Source: Ophiura sarsii (lineage: Eukaryota; Echinodermata; Ophiuroidea; Amphilepidida; Ophiuridae). From it: 64,000 nucleotides of DNA. A model generated the notes under the pieces. It ran no database searches. It had not been told where the DNA came from and worked only from the letters and a program-made list of their open reading frames with translations. The position numbers and the translations under genes are program-made. Numbering within the stretch: position 1 is the stretch's first letter; each line of letters starts with the position of its first letter. This document shows positions 22,245 to 34,428 of this stretch, piece by piece. The stretch spans positions 9,115,607 through 9,179,606 of the forward strand of contig CM069448.1 of assembly GCA_035610835.1 (NCBI GenBank), given 5' to 3'.

Positions 22245-24213
22245 AAGATTTTCAGAAAGAAGACACACATGTCTAAAAAAGAAAACACACCTGTCTCATG
22301 ATATGTGATGTGTTCTACCGAAACCAGACACAATTGGGCAAGATATCAAAATTGAGTTAGTAATTGATTATTAAAGTAGAGATCTTCAGCTTTACAATGG
22401 TACTTTTTAAAAAAAAATAATCGGGCTTCCCAAAAGCGGAGTTAAATCATTTTCAAGTTCGTCTTCATGAAAACTCCTACTGAGATAAGTACTTTAAAAA
22501 AATGCATTTTTTTGTTGGTTTGATTTTTTAATCTGAAACTTTCACAATAATGTTATAAACACTCTAAAGATTAATTATTTACAAGAAACTCAAATACCCC
22601 AAAAAATCACCCCCCAATTAGGTTTTGGGCTATTTCTCAGTTTGGAGTTCTGCCCAATTCCGTCTGGTATCAGTATCGGTAGAACATGTCACATATGTTT
22701 TGGCCAATTTTGCACCGATTGAATTGAATGTAGAATAGGCCGGTGTGATTTCCTTTGTAGTGAATGGCTAAACGGATATCCTCTATTTTACTCTACACAG
22801 TAAAAGGTCTTTTTTTATAAGTCTGTTTCTTATGTTTTGTGACAGCTGTCTTGGTGATTTTTGTTGATTATTAAATTTTCATACACTCTTTTCATACACT
22901 CGTAGTAGTCGAAACAATTAGAAAGCAAGAAACTAAAATACGCGGCATGCATTGAAAGTGTCTAATGCACTCCACGTGTGTGCCGTTCAATGCACGCACC
23001 ACACGCTTTGTTTTGAATTGTTAAGGAATCGCAGCTGCGCCAATTTTTACTGCAGGTGTTGGCAAACTTGTTAACATGTTTTTATTCGGTTTTACGTAGA
23101 TCAAAATTTTTCTTAAAATTTTGAATTTTGATTAGTATAGTGTCGTGTATGAACTAGGTCCATACGTGTGTATGTTTTGTTTCCTCGAAAAATGGATGCA
23201 CTTGCGTAAATGTTGATATGCTCACAATACCACTCCCCTGCGGGGTCATGCCATTATTCACACATCAACATCAGCGCGCATGCATTGATTTGTCTAATTT
23301 CTCTCGAAACAACACATTCACATTTATTGACCTATAAATCACTGTGTGAGACAGCTGTAACAAAACATATAAAGAGATCTATAGAGGCCCTGCGTATATT
23401 CAGGATCAGCTTTGCAGAATGGAATCAACCATCATCATTCAACAGAATCATGGCATATTATAAGGCCTAAAAAAAAATGTTTGATTGGCGTAACATGACC
23501 AAAACAAATAGGGTAGGTCGGTCGGGATTTTTTTTAAAATTTTTTTTAATTTTTTTTTTAAATCACCTACTTTTGAACACTTAAAAGACAGCAGTACACA
23601 CAAATGAAGAGATGGCAAAAATTCCTTTTTCTTTAAACATTTTTATTTTTATTTATAGAAACCAACAGACTCTATATCATTTCGATAGCCGAAAATGAAA
23701 GCAAACAGTCAAAAACTTTAATACTTTGTTCAATTTTTATAAATATATATATAATTATTATTTTTTATTTTTTTTCCCCCTCAAAATAATAAAAAATATT
23801 CAGGGTCGGCGATGTATTTAGGGTCGGTCGGGTTACGCCAATCAAACCTTCTTTTTTAGGCCTAATCCATTCAGTTTATTCTTTAAATTGACGCAGGAAT
23901 TTTGAAAGTGATGTAAACTCACATGAATGAAATGGGATATTTTGCTTCTTGCAGTTTTGGTGAACAAAGTTCAGTAGTCCGTCAAGATTCTGGTAAACTA
24001 TGCCATATGCAGAGCCTCTATAGCATGGTTTCCCAACCTGACTAATGATCTTAGATTGTAGCCTCTGGTTTATGAAATAAATGGGTAGAAAACACATAAT
24101 TATACCTATCATTTTCGTCTCAATTAGGTTTACATAATAAATATCTTACTGGTAAAAAAAAAAACCAATTTATTTGTTTGCAATTCTTCTGTGAGTGTAA
24201 GCTCACAAACCAT
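22245..24213 (+). repeat. Tandem duplication, unit 1 (about 1.97 kb)
   Basis: From ttttcagaaagaagacacac to agtgtaagctcacaaacca it matches 24222-25803 in the same orientation at a constant offset near 1.99 kb, apart from a 399-bp insertion. Part of the unit (gaatgtagaataggccggg) also occurs at 14837 and 47836, so it belongs to an interspersed family. Confidence 0.8.
23464..23862. mobile_element. Harbinger-like MITE, 399 bp, TAA target duplication
   Basis: GGCCTAAAAA ends, with a related inner word gtttgattggcgtaac and its inverse. TAA lies at 23461-23463 and 23863-23865. Unit 2 shows the empty site tattaTAAtccatt (near 25433). A 3-base TAA duplication fits PIF/Harbinger. Confidence 0.75.
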
Positions 24214-24221
24214 TTAACATT

Positions 24222-25803
24222 TTCAGAAAGAAGACACACCTGTCTAAGAAAGAAGACACACTTGTCTCATGATATGTGACCTGTCTCATGATATGTGACG
24301 TGTTCTACCGAAACCAGACACAATTGGGCATGTGGGCAAGATATCAAAATTGAGTTAGTAATTGATTATTAAAGTAGAGATCTTCAGCTTTACAATGGTA
24401 CTTCAATTGTTTTTTAATAGGGCTTCCCAAAGCGGAGTTAAATCATTTTCAAGTTTGTCTTCATGAAAACTCCAAACTGAGATATCGTCCTTTAAAGATG
24501 TACTTACAATGTACATTTTTTGTTGGTTTGATTATTTAATATGAAACTTTCACAATAATGTTATAAACACTCTTAAAAGATTAATTATTTACAAGAAACT
24601 CAAATACCCCCAAAAAATCACCCCAATTAGGTTTTGGGCTATTTCTTAGTTTGGAGTTCTGCCCAATTCTGTCCGGTTTCGGTAGAACATGTCACATGAT
24701 TATGTTTAAGCCAATTTTGCACCGATTCAATTGAATGTAGAATAGGCCGGGTGTGATTTCCCTTTGTAGTGAATGGCTACACGGATAACCTCTATTTTAC
24801 TCTGTACAGTAAAAGGTATTTTTTTATTTGTCTGTTTCTTATGTTTGTGACAGCTGTCTTGGTGATTTTTGTTGATTATTAAATTTTCATACACTCTTAG
24901 TAGTGTCGAAACAATTAGAAAGCAAGAAACTAAAATACGCGGCATGCATTGAAAGTGTCTAATGCACTCCACGTGTGTGCCGTTCAATGCACGCACCACA
25001 CGCTTTGTTTTGATTCGTTGTTAAGGAATCGCAGCTTCGCCAATTTTTTTAACATGTTTTTATTCGGTTTTACGTAGATCAAAATTATTCTTAAATTGTG
25101 AATTTTGATTAGTATAGTGTCGTGTATGAACTAGGTCCATACGTGTGTATGTTTTGTTGCTCGAAAAATGGATGCATTTGCTCAAATGTTGATATGCTCA
25201 CAATAGCACTCCCCTGCGGGGTCATACCATTATTCACACATCAACATCAGCGCGCATGCATTGATTTGTCTAATTTCTCTCGAAACAACACATTCACATT
25301 TATTGACCTATAAATCACTGTGTGAGACAGCTGTAGCAAAACATATATAAAGAGATCTATAGAGGCCCTGCGTATATTCAGGATCAGCTTTGCAGAAAGG
25401 AATCAACCATCATTCAACAGAATCATGGCATATTATAATCCATTCAGTTTATTCTAAACGCATTCAGTTCAGTTTATTCTAAACGCAGGAATTTTGAAAG
25501 TGATGTAAATTCACATGAATGAAATGGGATATTTTGCTTCTTGCAGTTTTGCTGAACAAAGTTCAGTAGTCCGTCAAGATTCTGGTAAACTATGCCATAT
25601 GCAGAGCCCTCTATAGCATGGTTTCCCAACCTGACTAATGATATTGGTTTGTAGCCTCTGGTTTATGAAATAAATGGGAAGGAAACACATCATTATACTG
25701 TATCATTTTCATCTCAATAAGTTTTGCATAATAAATATCTGAATGGTAAAAAAACCCAATTTATTTGTTTGCAATTCTTCTGAGTGTAAGCTCACAAACC
25801 ATG
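24222..25803 (+). repeat. Tandem duplication, unit 2
   Basis: Second unit of the pair, without the insertion that unit 1 carries. Divergence of a few per cent by eye suggests it is older than the A/B duplication. Confidence 0.8.
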
Positions 25804-26202
25804 CACCATCTTTTGTTGGGGGGTTATAACTGTAAACACTTTTTTTTTATAAGTGAACATGAATATTGTTAAGGAGTTCTGATCAACATGTAGCTATATG
25901 TTGATACCTGATATGCTGCTACAGATTAAAAATGGTCCAAGTTTGACAACGGTTTATGAAAAATGATGTAAATAAATTTCAAAAAAGTTGCAGTTTTATC
26001 ATATGGGCAGCGTGACAATGTTCACTTAACAAAATGGACACCAGACATAACACACAGTTCCTTTGCATAAAATGTTGTGAGTAAGGTAAAAAAAAATAGT
26101 GACTTTTTGGGAATAGCACATTTTTGACATAAAATAGGCTTGTCAAACATTCCTTATGAATGAAAGATTCTGATTAACGGCACCAATAGCATGCAAGTTA
26201 TA
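25804..26202. other. No gene recognised
   Basis: AT-rich sequence, no features. Confidence 0.5.
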
Positions 26203-26884
26203 CAGCGTGTCCCAAAAAACTGGGTTCAAAAGTTTGCGAGCTTATAACTAAAAAAATAGGAAACAAGGATAGTTTATATGTAAGGATATCAAACAAAATA
26301 TACCTGACCTTAATTGGTCAAACTCTGTAACCAATCCAATATAAACCTTTTGAAATACAAAGATTTAAGTAGAGCGTGGGCAGAACCCATTTGTCCCACT
26401 TTTCAAGGAACACCCCCATTTGTTGAAATTGCACATTGTTGTGACTTCATCAAAGTTTTGCCTTTGCATTCATTCTTTACAAAGACTTGGGCAGTAAACA
26501 AAATGATCTGGGTCATATTGCAATAAAACAAGTTCAGTATTTACATAAATATTAAAACAAAATGTTCTTTGTTAGAGTCCGAGTTATTGTTAAGTTATTT
26601 CGGAGAATAAACCCCATGCCGGGAATAATGCACATAACGCACAGTTTCATGCATCGCACGGATGGTTTATTCCTAAATCGGGACAAATGGGTTCTGACCA
26701 CGCTCTATTCAAATTTTTGTATTTCAAAAAGTTTATCTTGGATTGGTCTCCAAATTTACCCAATCAAGGTCAGGTATATTTTGTTTGATATCCGTTAATA
26801 TAAACTATCCATGTTCCCTAATGTTCCCTACTTATTTCGTTATAAGCTCGCAAACTTTTGCACCCAGTATTTTGGGACACGCTG
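26203..26884. mobile_element. Inverted-repeat element (CAGCGTGTCCC termini), about 680 bp
   Basis: CAGCGTGTCCCAAAAAACTG and aaaagtttgcgagcttataa at the left are mirrored at the right end, with arms of about 140 bases. The left flank ends in TA; the right flank begins AATA, so the duplication is imperfect. A GTGTCCCAAAA-type end is shared with 16206 and 29694. Confidence 0.7.
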
Positions 26885-28039
26885 AATATGATTCAGATCT
26901 GGGCATGCATACATTATTACAATTGTTGGGGGATTTCCCTACAGTCTTTGGTAGCATATCGTAGGCTATTCCATCTGAATTCCATACACCCTATGGAATA
27001 CATAACCTTAAACGTCCCCACAGGGAGTGTACATATCAAAAGGGGTAACCTGGTGACTTCATTTGAAATCTAAATACTACTTGTATGGATTTCAAATGGA
27101 ATGGCTCAATGTAGCTCAATGCAAAATTCTTCAAGCATCTACAGGTGCGAGTCAAAACACTGCAATATTGGAAAATGAAGTCAATAGCATTTTCCGTTTG
27201 CTTTTGGTGAGCCTTTTTACAAGGCACTCGTTTCACTTGGTTGTCCATAAGACATCCAAAACATGCATAAAATCACAAAATGAGTCTCTCATTCAAATTG
27301 GAGAACTCGTGTAAATTTGTGACGTAATTGGAATATAATGCATCCTTTATTTACATGGAAGTAACATAATCAATTTACCTTTAACCCATGTTATGAATTA
27401 CTTACGATGATGTTCTAAATTTGAACATTATGGAATTATTCCAAGGGATATTGAAATATGAATGCAATGTGTGCAGTAGCAATTGAAAATCACTCTGTTT
27501 CGTGGACAACACATAAAGTGGGTTGTGCAGCATAGAGGTTCACCAAAGACAAACTGAAAATGCAATTGACTTCATTTTATCACACAAAGTTTGTAACGAA
27601 AATATCATTCTTGAAACCTTTAAAAAGTTTGAAACTGCACCTTGGTTTTGAAAACAAGATGGTTTCTTTCCACTTTTGCATTTATTTACTCACCCTGTTC
27701 ATGAACAGCCCTTACAAATACTAGATACTTTCTTTTTATACATAGTGTTCATATTTGGATGTCCACTAAGTGTAAGGTTATAGTTTGGGTCATTATATTC
27801 CAAACAGAAGCAACCAATTTTGCACCTGTGCCAACCATTTGTCATTACCCAGCAAAAAAATCCAATGCATTGAATTAAGTAATTCACAGTATCTTGATGG
27901 GATTACTTGAACACCAACTGAAATCACCCTGAACTTGTGGACACAAGTATACTCCCACTTACATGACTTAAAACCCACCAACATGTCCTTCCTGCTATCA
28001 GCATATATATGTCGTCATCAGTTGTCGTTCTATGGATCA
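26885..28039. other. No gene recognised
   Basis: AT-rich with short inverted words near 27060-27120 (atttgaaatc / gatttcaaat). No supported gene. Confidence 0.5.
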
Positions 28040-28346
28040 TGTGTGGTCTAGTGGATAGCACGCAGAACTCATGAGTTCTAGCCCCGCTACGGCCAACATG
28101 TTTGTATCCTTGGGCAAGGTACTTAGTCTCAATTGCCACGTGGTTCGGAAGTCACATAGAAATGGTGGTCCCATGCTTCGGAAGAGCAATTCCCGAGCAC
28201 GTTAACGGTTACAGACTCTTTGGTAAAGAGTAGGGGATCATCCCAGTCTGTATCTGTTCACACACCTAACACCCAAATGGAAATAAGCTTCAACGAGGCT
28301 TTCTTGGGCTATCCAGGGTTGTAAGGCCAAAATAAATAGTACAAAA
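28040..28346 (+). mobile_element. tRNA-derived SINE
   Basis: The head reads like a tRNA: TGGTCTAGTGG (A box) and GAGTTCTAGCCCC (B box) are separated by tRNA-like distance. A body with tatccttgggcaaggtactt follows, a word common in SINE central regions. It ends near an A-rich aaaataaatagtacaaaata tail. As a pol III promoter-bearing retroposon it would depend on a LINE for movement; no LINE with a matching tail was proven here. Confidence 0.7.
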
Positions 28347-28354
28347 TACAAATG

Positions 28355-28725
28355 GCTGATTCTTTGTGACCCTAGTGATGATGAAGCGCCACCGTTTGTC
28401 TATTTCGATTCATGCGATGTGCAGAGATTAGAGATAGACCAGTTACTTCTTTAATGCCATCAGTCCAACGGAGCTTTGATCTGCCACGTTTATGCGTTCC
28501 TTCGATAGCTCCTTGTATTTTCACCTTTTCTAGATTGTCACCCTCTGTCTATCCTGATGTCCAAACTTCCAAAGTATTGTAGTTTGGTGGTATGTGATCA
28601 TTTTATAGAAGGAAGTTTGGTCCCCAATCTGGCTTCTGACAAAATCATTGGTCTTGCATCTGGCCATGTGTTTTGATTTTATGTACAGATTTTGCCATTT
28701 TACACCATCTGAGATTCGAATTAGC
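28355..28725 (-). mobile_element. LINE 3' coding fragment
   Basis: On the minus strand it translates, with one frameshift, to KFGHQDRQR, then DNLEKVKIQGAIEGTHKRGR, SKLRWTDGIKEVTGLSLISA and HRMNRNRQTVALHHH-stop. The GR-x-x-x-RW-x-D-x-I-K-x-x-T-G-L-S pattern is the usual C-terminal end of LINE reverse transcriptases. A shorter remnant of the same element lies at 59070-59200. Confidence 0.75.
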
Positions 28726-28845
28726 ATATCGCGATAACTGCTTGTTCTACCCCATAAAAAGTATATATTTTCTGAACGGTAATCTCACAAGGAATCTAAA
28801 TATACTATTGGAATTTATACAGGACTTATGCACTTATCATTTGCA

Positions 28846-29611
28846 TCCCTGGTCCCGGGGGACCCAGGGATTAGGACCAGGACGCGAATTTATTAACCCT
28901 ACACACTGTATAACTGTATTGCTGTAAGTACATGTGCTATGCGCTTTACTCCGTCAAGGCACAAATGTTGTTTACGGTAACGAACATCTCGGCCAGGACG
29001 TACAAATTGCCGATGTGACGTCCTGGGTAAAGTTGTGTACTGTCCCTTCAGGGCGGGCACCATTTTTTGTACGTCCCCGCTACAGTCTCGGCCGCGTATT
29101 TTCTTTATGCAACTATAATGGGATGCATAGACGACAGATTGCTACACGACACGAAATAAAGCGTAGTAACACAATGGGATGCATCCCGTTATAGGTGCAG
29201 AAAGAAATAAAGCGTCCCCCCCCCCCCATGGCCGGGATAAAGTGTACGGTCCCGGCCCCCCTTAGCCGGGTCAAAGTGTACGGCGTGTACAGTCCCGGCC
29301 CCTATAGCCGGGACAAGGTGTTCACCTGGCTACTGTCCCTGTGTATACATTTTGTGTACCTTAGCGGACGTCCCCGCTATGTATGTGTACACCCTGGCTA
29401 TGCCCGGGGTGTACATTTGTGTACCCTAACGTACGCCCTGCTACACTGCCCGGCCATTCCCCGGCTTATAGCTACTTCCCGGCTAGCGGGGGGGGGGGGG
29501 GCTACTTTTGTATGCCCCCTGGGACACGCCCCCGCGCCGCATAGCCAGGCAACGTTTTTTGTATGTTTGCGTTTGGTCCCCACCATGTCCTGGGTCCCCG
29601 GGGCCAGGGAT
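28846..29611. mobile_element. GC-rich inverted-repeat element, about 766 bp
   Basis: The ends ATCCCTGGTCCCGGGGGACC and the inverse of GGTCCCCGGGGCCAGGGAT define it. Inside, degenerate copies of agccgggataaagtgtacgg and gtccccgctac repeat in both orientations. Composition contrasts sharply with the AT-rich surroundings. Frames of 80-150 residues inside follow from the GC content, and none has a recognisable domain. Target duplication unclear. Confidence 0.6.
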
Positions 29612-29693
29612 GTAATTGATAATTGCATTAATGGTAACATGTTGTGATTATAATATTTTTATATCTATCCCATTCATAATTTTATTGTGCATA

Positions 29694-30572
29694 CAGGGTG
29701 TCCCAAAAAAATGTTAACACTCCGGGCACATAAGATATCTTAAAAAGACTGGAACACACGGGTCTAATCTCGATGTATTATGAAAGCTGAGTAACTAAGC
29801 TTTCATTTGCATTTTATTGCGTTCCAATTGGTTATTTAGAACGGGAGATATGCTTCAGCAAACATGAGGAAGCAAAATCGGCTTGGTCCAATCCTCTCAG
29901 TATGAAAGTAAAGCTTTTAAAATGCACGAAGCAAGAAGCAACATGATTAAGTCACACACACACATCAGTTAATCTCTTCTTTGTTCCTTTCAACGCATTC
30001 TTTCGATTCTTTTCAAGCTTAAAAGACATAAATAAATATATTCCACATAAATTATAAAGCATTTTGTCATGAGTTCAAGTTCTATACTCTTTTTCCATGT
30101 GCAATGGGTAGCTGTCAGTAAAGCAGTCTTTAAAATTGAAATTGAAACATTTCATGTTCTTTGTTGAAATGGTCCATCCAATTAAATAAATTAACTAATA
30201 TTGCACTGAAATAAAACTAGTATTGCTCTGAAATTAACCATAAATCAATTTAAGCTTGAAAAGAATCGAAAGAATGCGTTGAAAAGAACAAAGAAGAGAT
30301 TAACTGATGTGTGTGTGTGACTTAATCATGTTGCTTCTTGCTTAGTGCATTTAAATACCTTCATACTGAGAGGATTGGACCAAGCCGATTTTGCTTCCTC
30401 ATGTTTGCTGAAGCATATCTCCCGTTCTAAATAACCAATTGGAACGCAATAAAATGCAAACGAAAGTTTATTTACTCAGCTCTCATAATACATCAAGATT
30501 AGACCCGTGTGTTCGGGTCCTTTTAAGATATCTTATGTGCCCGGAGTGTTAACATTTTTTTGGGACACCCTG
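29694..30572. mobile_element. Long foldback element (CAGGGTGTCCC termini), 879 bp, TA flanks
   Basis: CAGGGTGTCCCAAAAAAATG and its inverse are flanked by TA (29692-29693, 30573-30574). The arms match for about 320 bases each, leaving a spacer near 30030-30240. No coding capacity. TA duplication fits Tc1/mariner-type mobilisation. Confidence 0.85.
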
Positions 30573-30639
30573 TATAGTTCCTCATGCCATTACCCATCAG
30601 AACATAATGGTAGTCAATGGTAACTTGTTGAAATATACT

Positions 30640-31090
30640 AAAGACATCACTTGTTTGTTAAAATCGATAAAGTATTGTTGTCGCGGTATGTGCTTACAGA
30701 TGAAAAGTTCCCATTTCCATTATTGCAGTTACTCCTATTGATCTCTCTGATTCAGCGTGAAGATAATAGCGGGAATTTTGATTAGCTGTTCTTGTTGTGC
30801 TGTAAACTTGATTAGCATAATCCGGGACAAATTTAAGGGGGATGACAGGCGTACTTCTATACAATTAAATAGGATGAATTTAAAACTCCAAATGCTCAGA
30901 AGGTCCGAGAAGACAGACAGGACAGGTCATCGCCATGGGCAAACTATCAAAATTCCCGCTATTATCTTCACGCTGAATCAGAGATATCAATAGGAGTTAC
31001 TGCAAACAATGGAAATGGGCACTTTTCATCTGTAAGCACATGCCGCGAAAACAATACTTTATTGATTTCAACAAACAAGGTGTCAAAATC
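30640..31090. mobile_element. Foldback repeat inside an older interspersed repeat
   Basis: tcagcgtgaagataatagcg at about 30752 is mirrored at about 30955. The arms continue to cgataaagtattgttgtcgc (30666) and its inverse near 31055. Flanks on both sides match the repeat family at 41540-41860. Confidence 0.65.
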
Positions 31091-31374
31091 ACCGTAATTA
31101 AATTGTCCGTCTCCTGGTATTTTTCATTTTTAGGATATGAGTAACAATTTTAAAATTATAGGTGCTTTTACAACAGCCGAGTTACTTTTTGATGTCTTTA
31201 TATCGAGAAGTAAATGAGAAAGTTTACAAGTATATTTTTGGAGTATGCACCCTATCCTGATTCCTGATTTGAATTCCCCTATTTGGGAGCTTTCCAAAAA
31301 CGTATAATTTTGCTATCATTGGTTGAATACTTTTTGTTGTTGTTATAGTCATGTATGTAAAACCGATGAATTAG

Positions 31375-31452
31375 GGCAAGTTCACTGGTGTCAGGACAAC
31401 TCGGCCTTCGAGACAACTCGGCCAAGACAACTCGGCCTTCGAGACAACTCGG
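31375..31452 (+). repeat. Short tandem repeat (gacaactcggccttcga)
   Basis: Four copies of the gacaactcgg word in about 60 bases. Confidence 0.7.
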
Positions 31453-31599
31453 TTGATAACGTTACCCTTTACCTTATAGGCCTACGCATTACACATTTTG
31501 GAAAACTTTATTCGGGTACGAGCCATGTCTGTTGCCTTGTCTGTTATTCTTAAGGGGGGGGGGGGGGGGGGGGGCGGTATGGAGGTTTGAAGTCCAATA

Positions 31600-32320
31600 T
31601 TGATAATCAATTTTCACAACTTTTCTTTCTAAAACTCAATATACAAGAATTATAGATCATAATACAGCCCATAACACGACGCTTCAAAATTACGGTTTTT
31701 TTTTGTTTGTTCTGGTTGCTATGGTAACCCAAGGAGTTATATTGGGTAACCGTACAGGAGGTCTGATTGGCTAAAAACGACTACGAATGTCACTCAATAA
31801 CGCAAACTTCTTCTGTGGGTTCACAATTGGTGAAGGTAATATGGGACAGCCAGCATGACGGTATGCAAATGTCTTAAAGGTTCCGTATTACCCACATCTA
31901 CCCTACTTTTTCTTCTTTTTTGTAGCAATGTACCTTTTTTGTAGCAATGTACCTTTTTTGTACCAATGTACTTCATGCATTATTATCTCTTAAATGGATT
32001 ACTGGACCATTATTTATGGTTTTTTAACAGTTACTCTTTAAATAGGGCCTAAATATGTCAAATAACTTTTCATACCAAAACAATGTCCTCAAAACAATGT
32101 CCCATATTACCTTCACGTGTAGGTAAGATGGGACATTTATGATGACGTCAGTATTTGATAATAACAGCCAAACCAAACATAGAATGACTCTTTTTTTTAT
32201 TACAATAAAGGTTTATAAAATGTAGATTACAAATAACAAACTTTGCTTAAATTTGAGTCAGTTATTTTGTATTTTAATTATGCAAATGTCTTAAAGGTCC
32301 CGTATTACCCACACCTACCC
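31600..32320. other. No gene; short direct repeats
   Basis: A 20-bp word (ttttttgtagcaatgtacc) is tandemly repeated three times at 31915-31970. atgtcttaaaggt-ccgtattaccc occurs at about 31868 and 32284. Confidence 0.5.
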
Positions 32321-32321
32321 T

Positions 32322-32884
32322 AACATAGAATCATACAAAATGAATGCTACGTGCGGTCCATGCACGTTTTAAATATGATTTGCAGAACACATCAAATATT
32401 TGGAGTACGGGTAAATCATACAGTAAGAACATCATTTGAAAGACCTAGCATAAGACACATTTTTATAGTTAAATTACCCGATATAAAGATTCTCCAAAAC
32501 TCATCTAAACTATGGAGTGATAGATGATTTTCAAGTTTAAGGAATTCATCAACTGTGTTAAAACGCACTACAAATAAATAAGAAATGTCTAAGATCCTCA
32601 GTATGTTTATCACATAATGGGCAGTAAATATTTACATCAGGTTTCCATGAATGAGCACGGCCATTAAGCATGTTAAGGGGTAATGTATAGCACCGAGCTT
32701 TGAATTTCATCGTTGTACCATAAAAATCTAATTTACATAATAAGTAATCTTCCAAACCAGGTTTGGTTTTGAATAATACATAGTCCTTTAATGATGATTT
32801 TGTCATAGCAGAATGTAGCCATTTGTTGTTAGAATTATCTATACTAAAGTTATTAAATTTATTGATCCACAAGTGGTTATTATA
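32322..32884 (-). mobile_element. LINE 3' fragment, part 1 (zinc knuckle)
   Basis: The minus strand reads SLKDYVLFKTKPGLEDYLLC, then KFKARCYTLPLNM and CPLCDKHTEDLRHFLFIC. It is a close relative of the LINE at 5877-6805. It is interrupted by another LINE at 32886-33391 and resumes at 33392. Confidence 0.75.
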
Positions 32885-32885
32885 T

Positions 32886-33391
32886 AGTTTAGTTTAGTTT
32901 TATTTGGCATATCAAGAAACAGAGATACAATACATCATATCAAATATCCAAATCTTAAAAACTTACAACAATAAACACAACATATTAATACAATAAAACA
33001 TATAATGCCAAGGATAGCCCAAAGCTCTAAAAAGGGCTGATTTCCATTGGGGTCCTTATTAAAACAGCACATTATAAAAACATCATATATATATTTGCAC
33101 ACAAAATAATATTGCACTTTTTATGAAACAACTGCATATAAAAAAATGGATGAAAAATCAAGATAAAAAGTGACTCTTTACTGCCTTTTTGGACTGCCCG
33201 TGGGTTTTGGATGTTTTAACCTGAGTTGGTAGCAAGTTCCATTCCCGAATACCAGTAAAGAAAAATGTATTGCACTGCTGACCTTTAGCTTTAGGAACTA
33301 GAAAATTTGTTGCACTGCCCCTGGTATTGTATCTGTGAGTGTTGGACAATTTGGTAAAATGAGAATTCAAGTACTCAGGTGCTATTTCATT
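32886..33391 (-). mobile_element. Nested LINE 3' end, about 506 bp, 8-bp target duplication
   Basis: ATTATATA occurs at both junctions (about 32878-32885 and 33392-33399). The minus strand encodes HRYNTRGSATNFLVPKAKGQ, then REWNLLPTQVKTSKT, the standard ending of LINE ORF2 proteins. The tail reads aataaaactaaac. It is inserted in the same direction as its host LINE. Confidence 0.75.
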
Positions 33392-33540
33392 ATATATTTT
33401 AAAAACATGATTGAGTTTAAGTTGTTTAACTCTGTATCTTTAAATATATGGTCCATATCACACTCTGCCATAGCAGTTTCAATATGAACAAACCACTTCC
33501 ACCTTAATAATTTGTTACAATTACTCTTATAATACTTATA
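33392..33540 (-). mobile_element. LINE 3' fragment, part 2
   Basis: Continues 32322-32884 across the nested insertion: RWKWFVHIETAMAECDMDHI aligns with KWLSSIRDTLKRCDMEYIIN of the 5877-6805 copy. Its 5' side is cut by the repeat at 33541. Confidence 0.65.
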
Positions 33541-33720
33541 CACTCGTCCAAAGAAGTTCCTTGCCACTTAATAGTAAAGTCCAAATATCTTTAACAGCTT
33601 AACATGGAATTTAGACATGATCACTCATGCATGGCAGATGCATTCACTTGACAATGGCAAGGTCTGTGGAAGAAGATTGCAAAAAAATGGATAATCCCTC
33701 CATTCAAATGAAAATGATTC
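33541..33720. mobile_element. Truncated CACTCGTCC MITE
   Basis: TA then CACTCGTCCAAAGAAGTTCC, matching the left half of the complete copy at 40943-41395. The right end is missing. Confidence 0.7.
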
Positions 33721-34428
33721 TTAATTTGTGTCAACATTCCCTTATGTTAAATGAGATCAAACGATCAATATTGATTAGTTTCTCGAAAATTTAACTTAAA
33801 TAATCTCTATATCCAAGATGGATAATGCAATTTTGAGTCAACATTCCCGTAAGTTACACGAGATCAATTGGGGCTTTCAGTTGATCTTGCCATTTGGTAT
33901 TGTAATGATTGTAACCGTTTGGTATCATTAGCGCTTCCAGGTACCCAAATTGCTGAGGCATATAGTTGATGGAGGAGAAATACATCTAGTAAGCATGGTA
34001 AGGGACACATCTTTGGCTGCGTCTACTGATATTGTTGTGAATGGATTATTATTCTTTTGTCTAGATATGTGCATTGACATTCGTAATCAGAAAGTGGTAC
34101 TTCATATAGATTTATGCGGTTGGGTACCAATACGAATTAGAGAAAAATCTAATTTAAGTTTGGTTCGATAATATGATAGTGGTCCGAGACTTGGTGTATT
34201 GATAATTTCAATAGGCGTAAATCCGATTAAATCGACATTTATCTAAGTGGTATTGAGAAGTATCGTTTGGAAACTCACCTCACGCTAGGGCATGGCAGCA
34301 GCATCCAGCATCACCTTCACTTTAAATAAATTGACATAATTTAGTATGATTTATAGCACAAGGCAGCGTAGCTGCCGAGTGCTATAAGGAATTAATAGCT
34401 CTCATCGACAGTAGGCTACTAGTATAGT
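33721..34428. other. No gene recognised
   Basis: AT-rich sequence. The word agcacaaggcagcgtagctg (about 34357) recurs at about 35019. Confidence 0.5.

Noticed and set aside
29195..29647. 150-residue frame
   Set aside because: Lies in a GC-rich degenerate repeat where stops are rare; Pro/Gly/Val-rich, no domain, no conserved frame in the repeat units.
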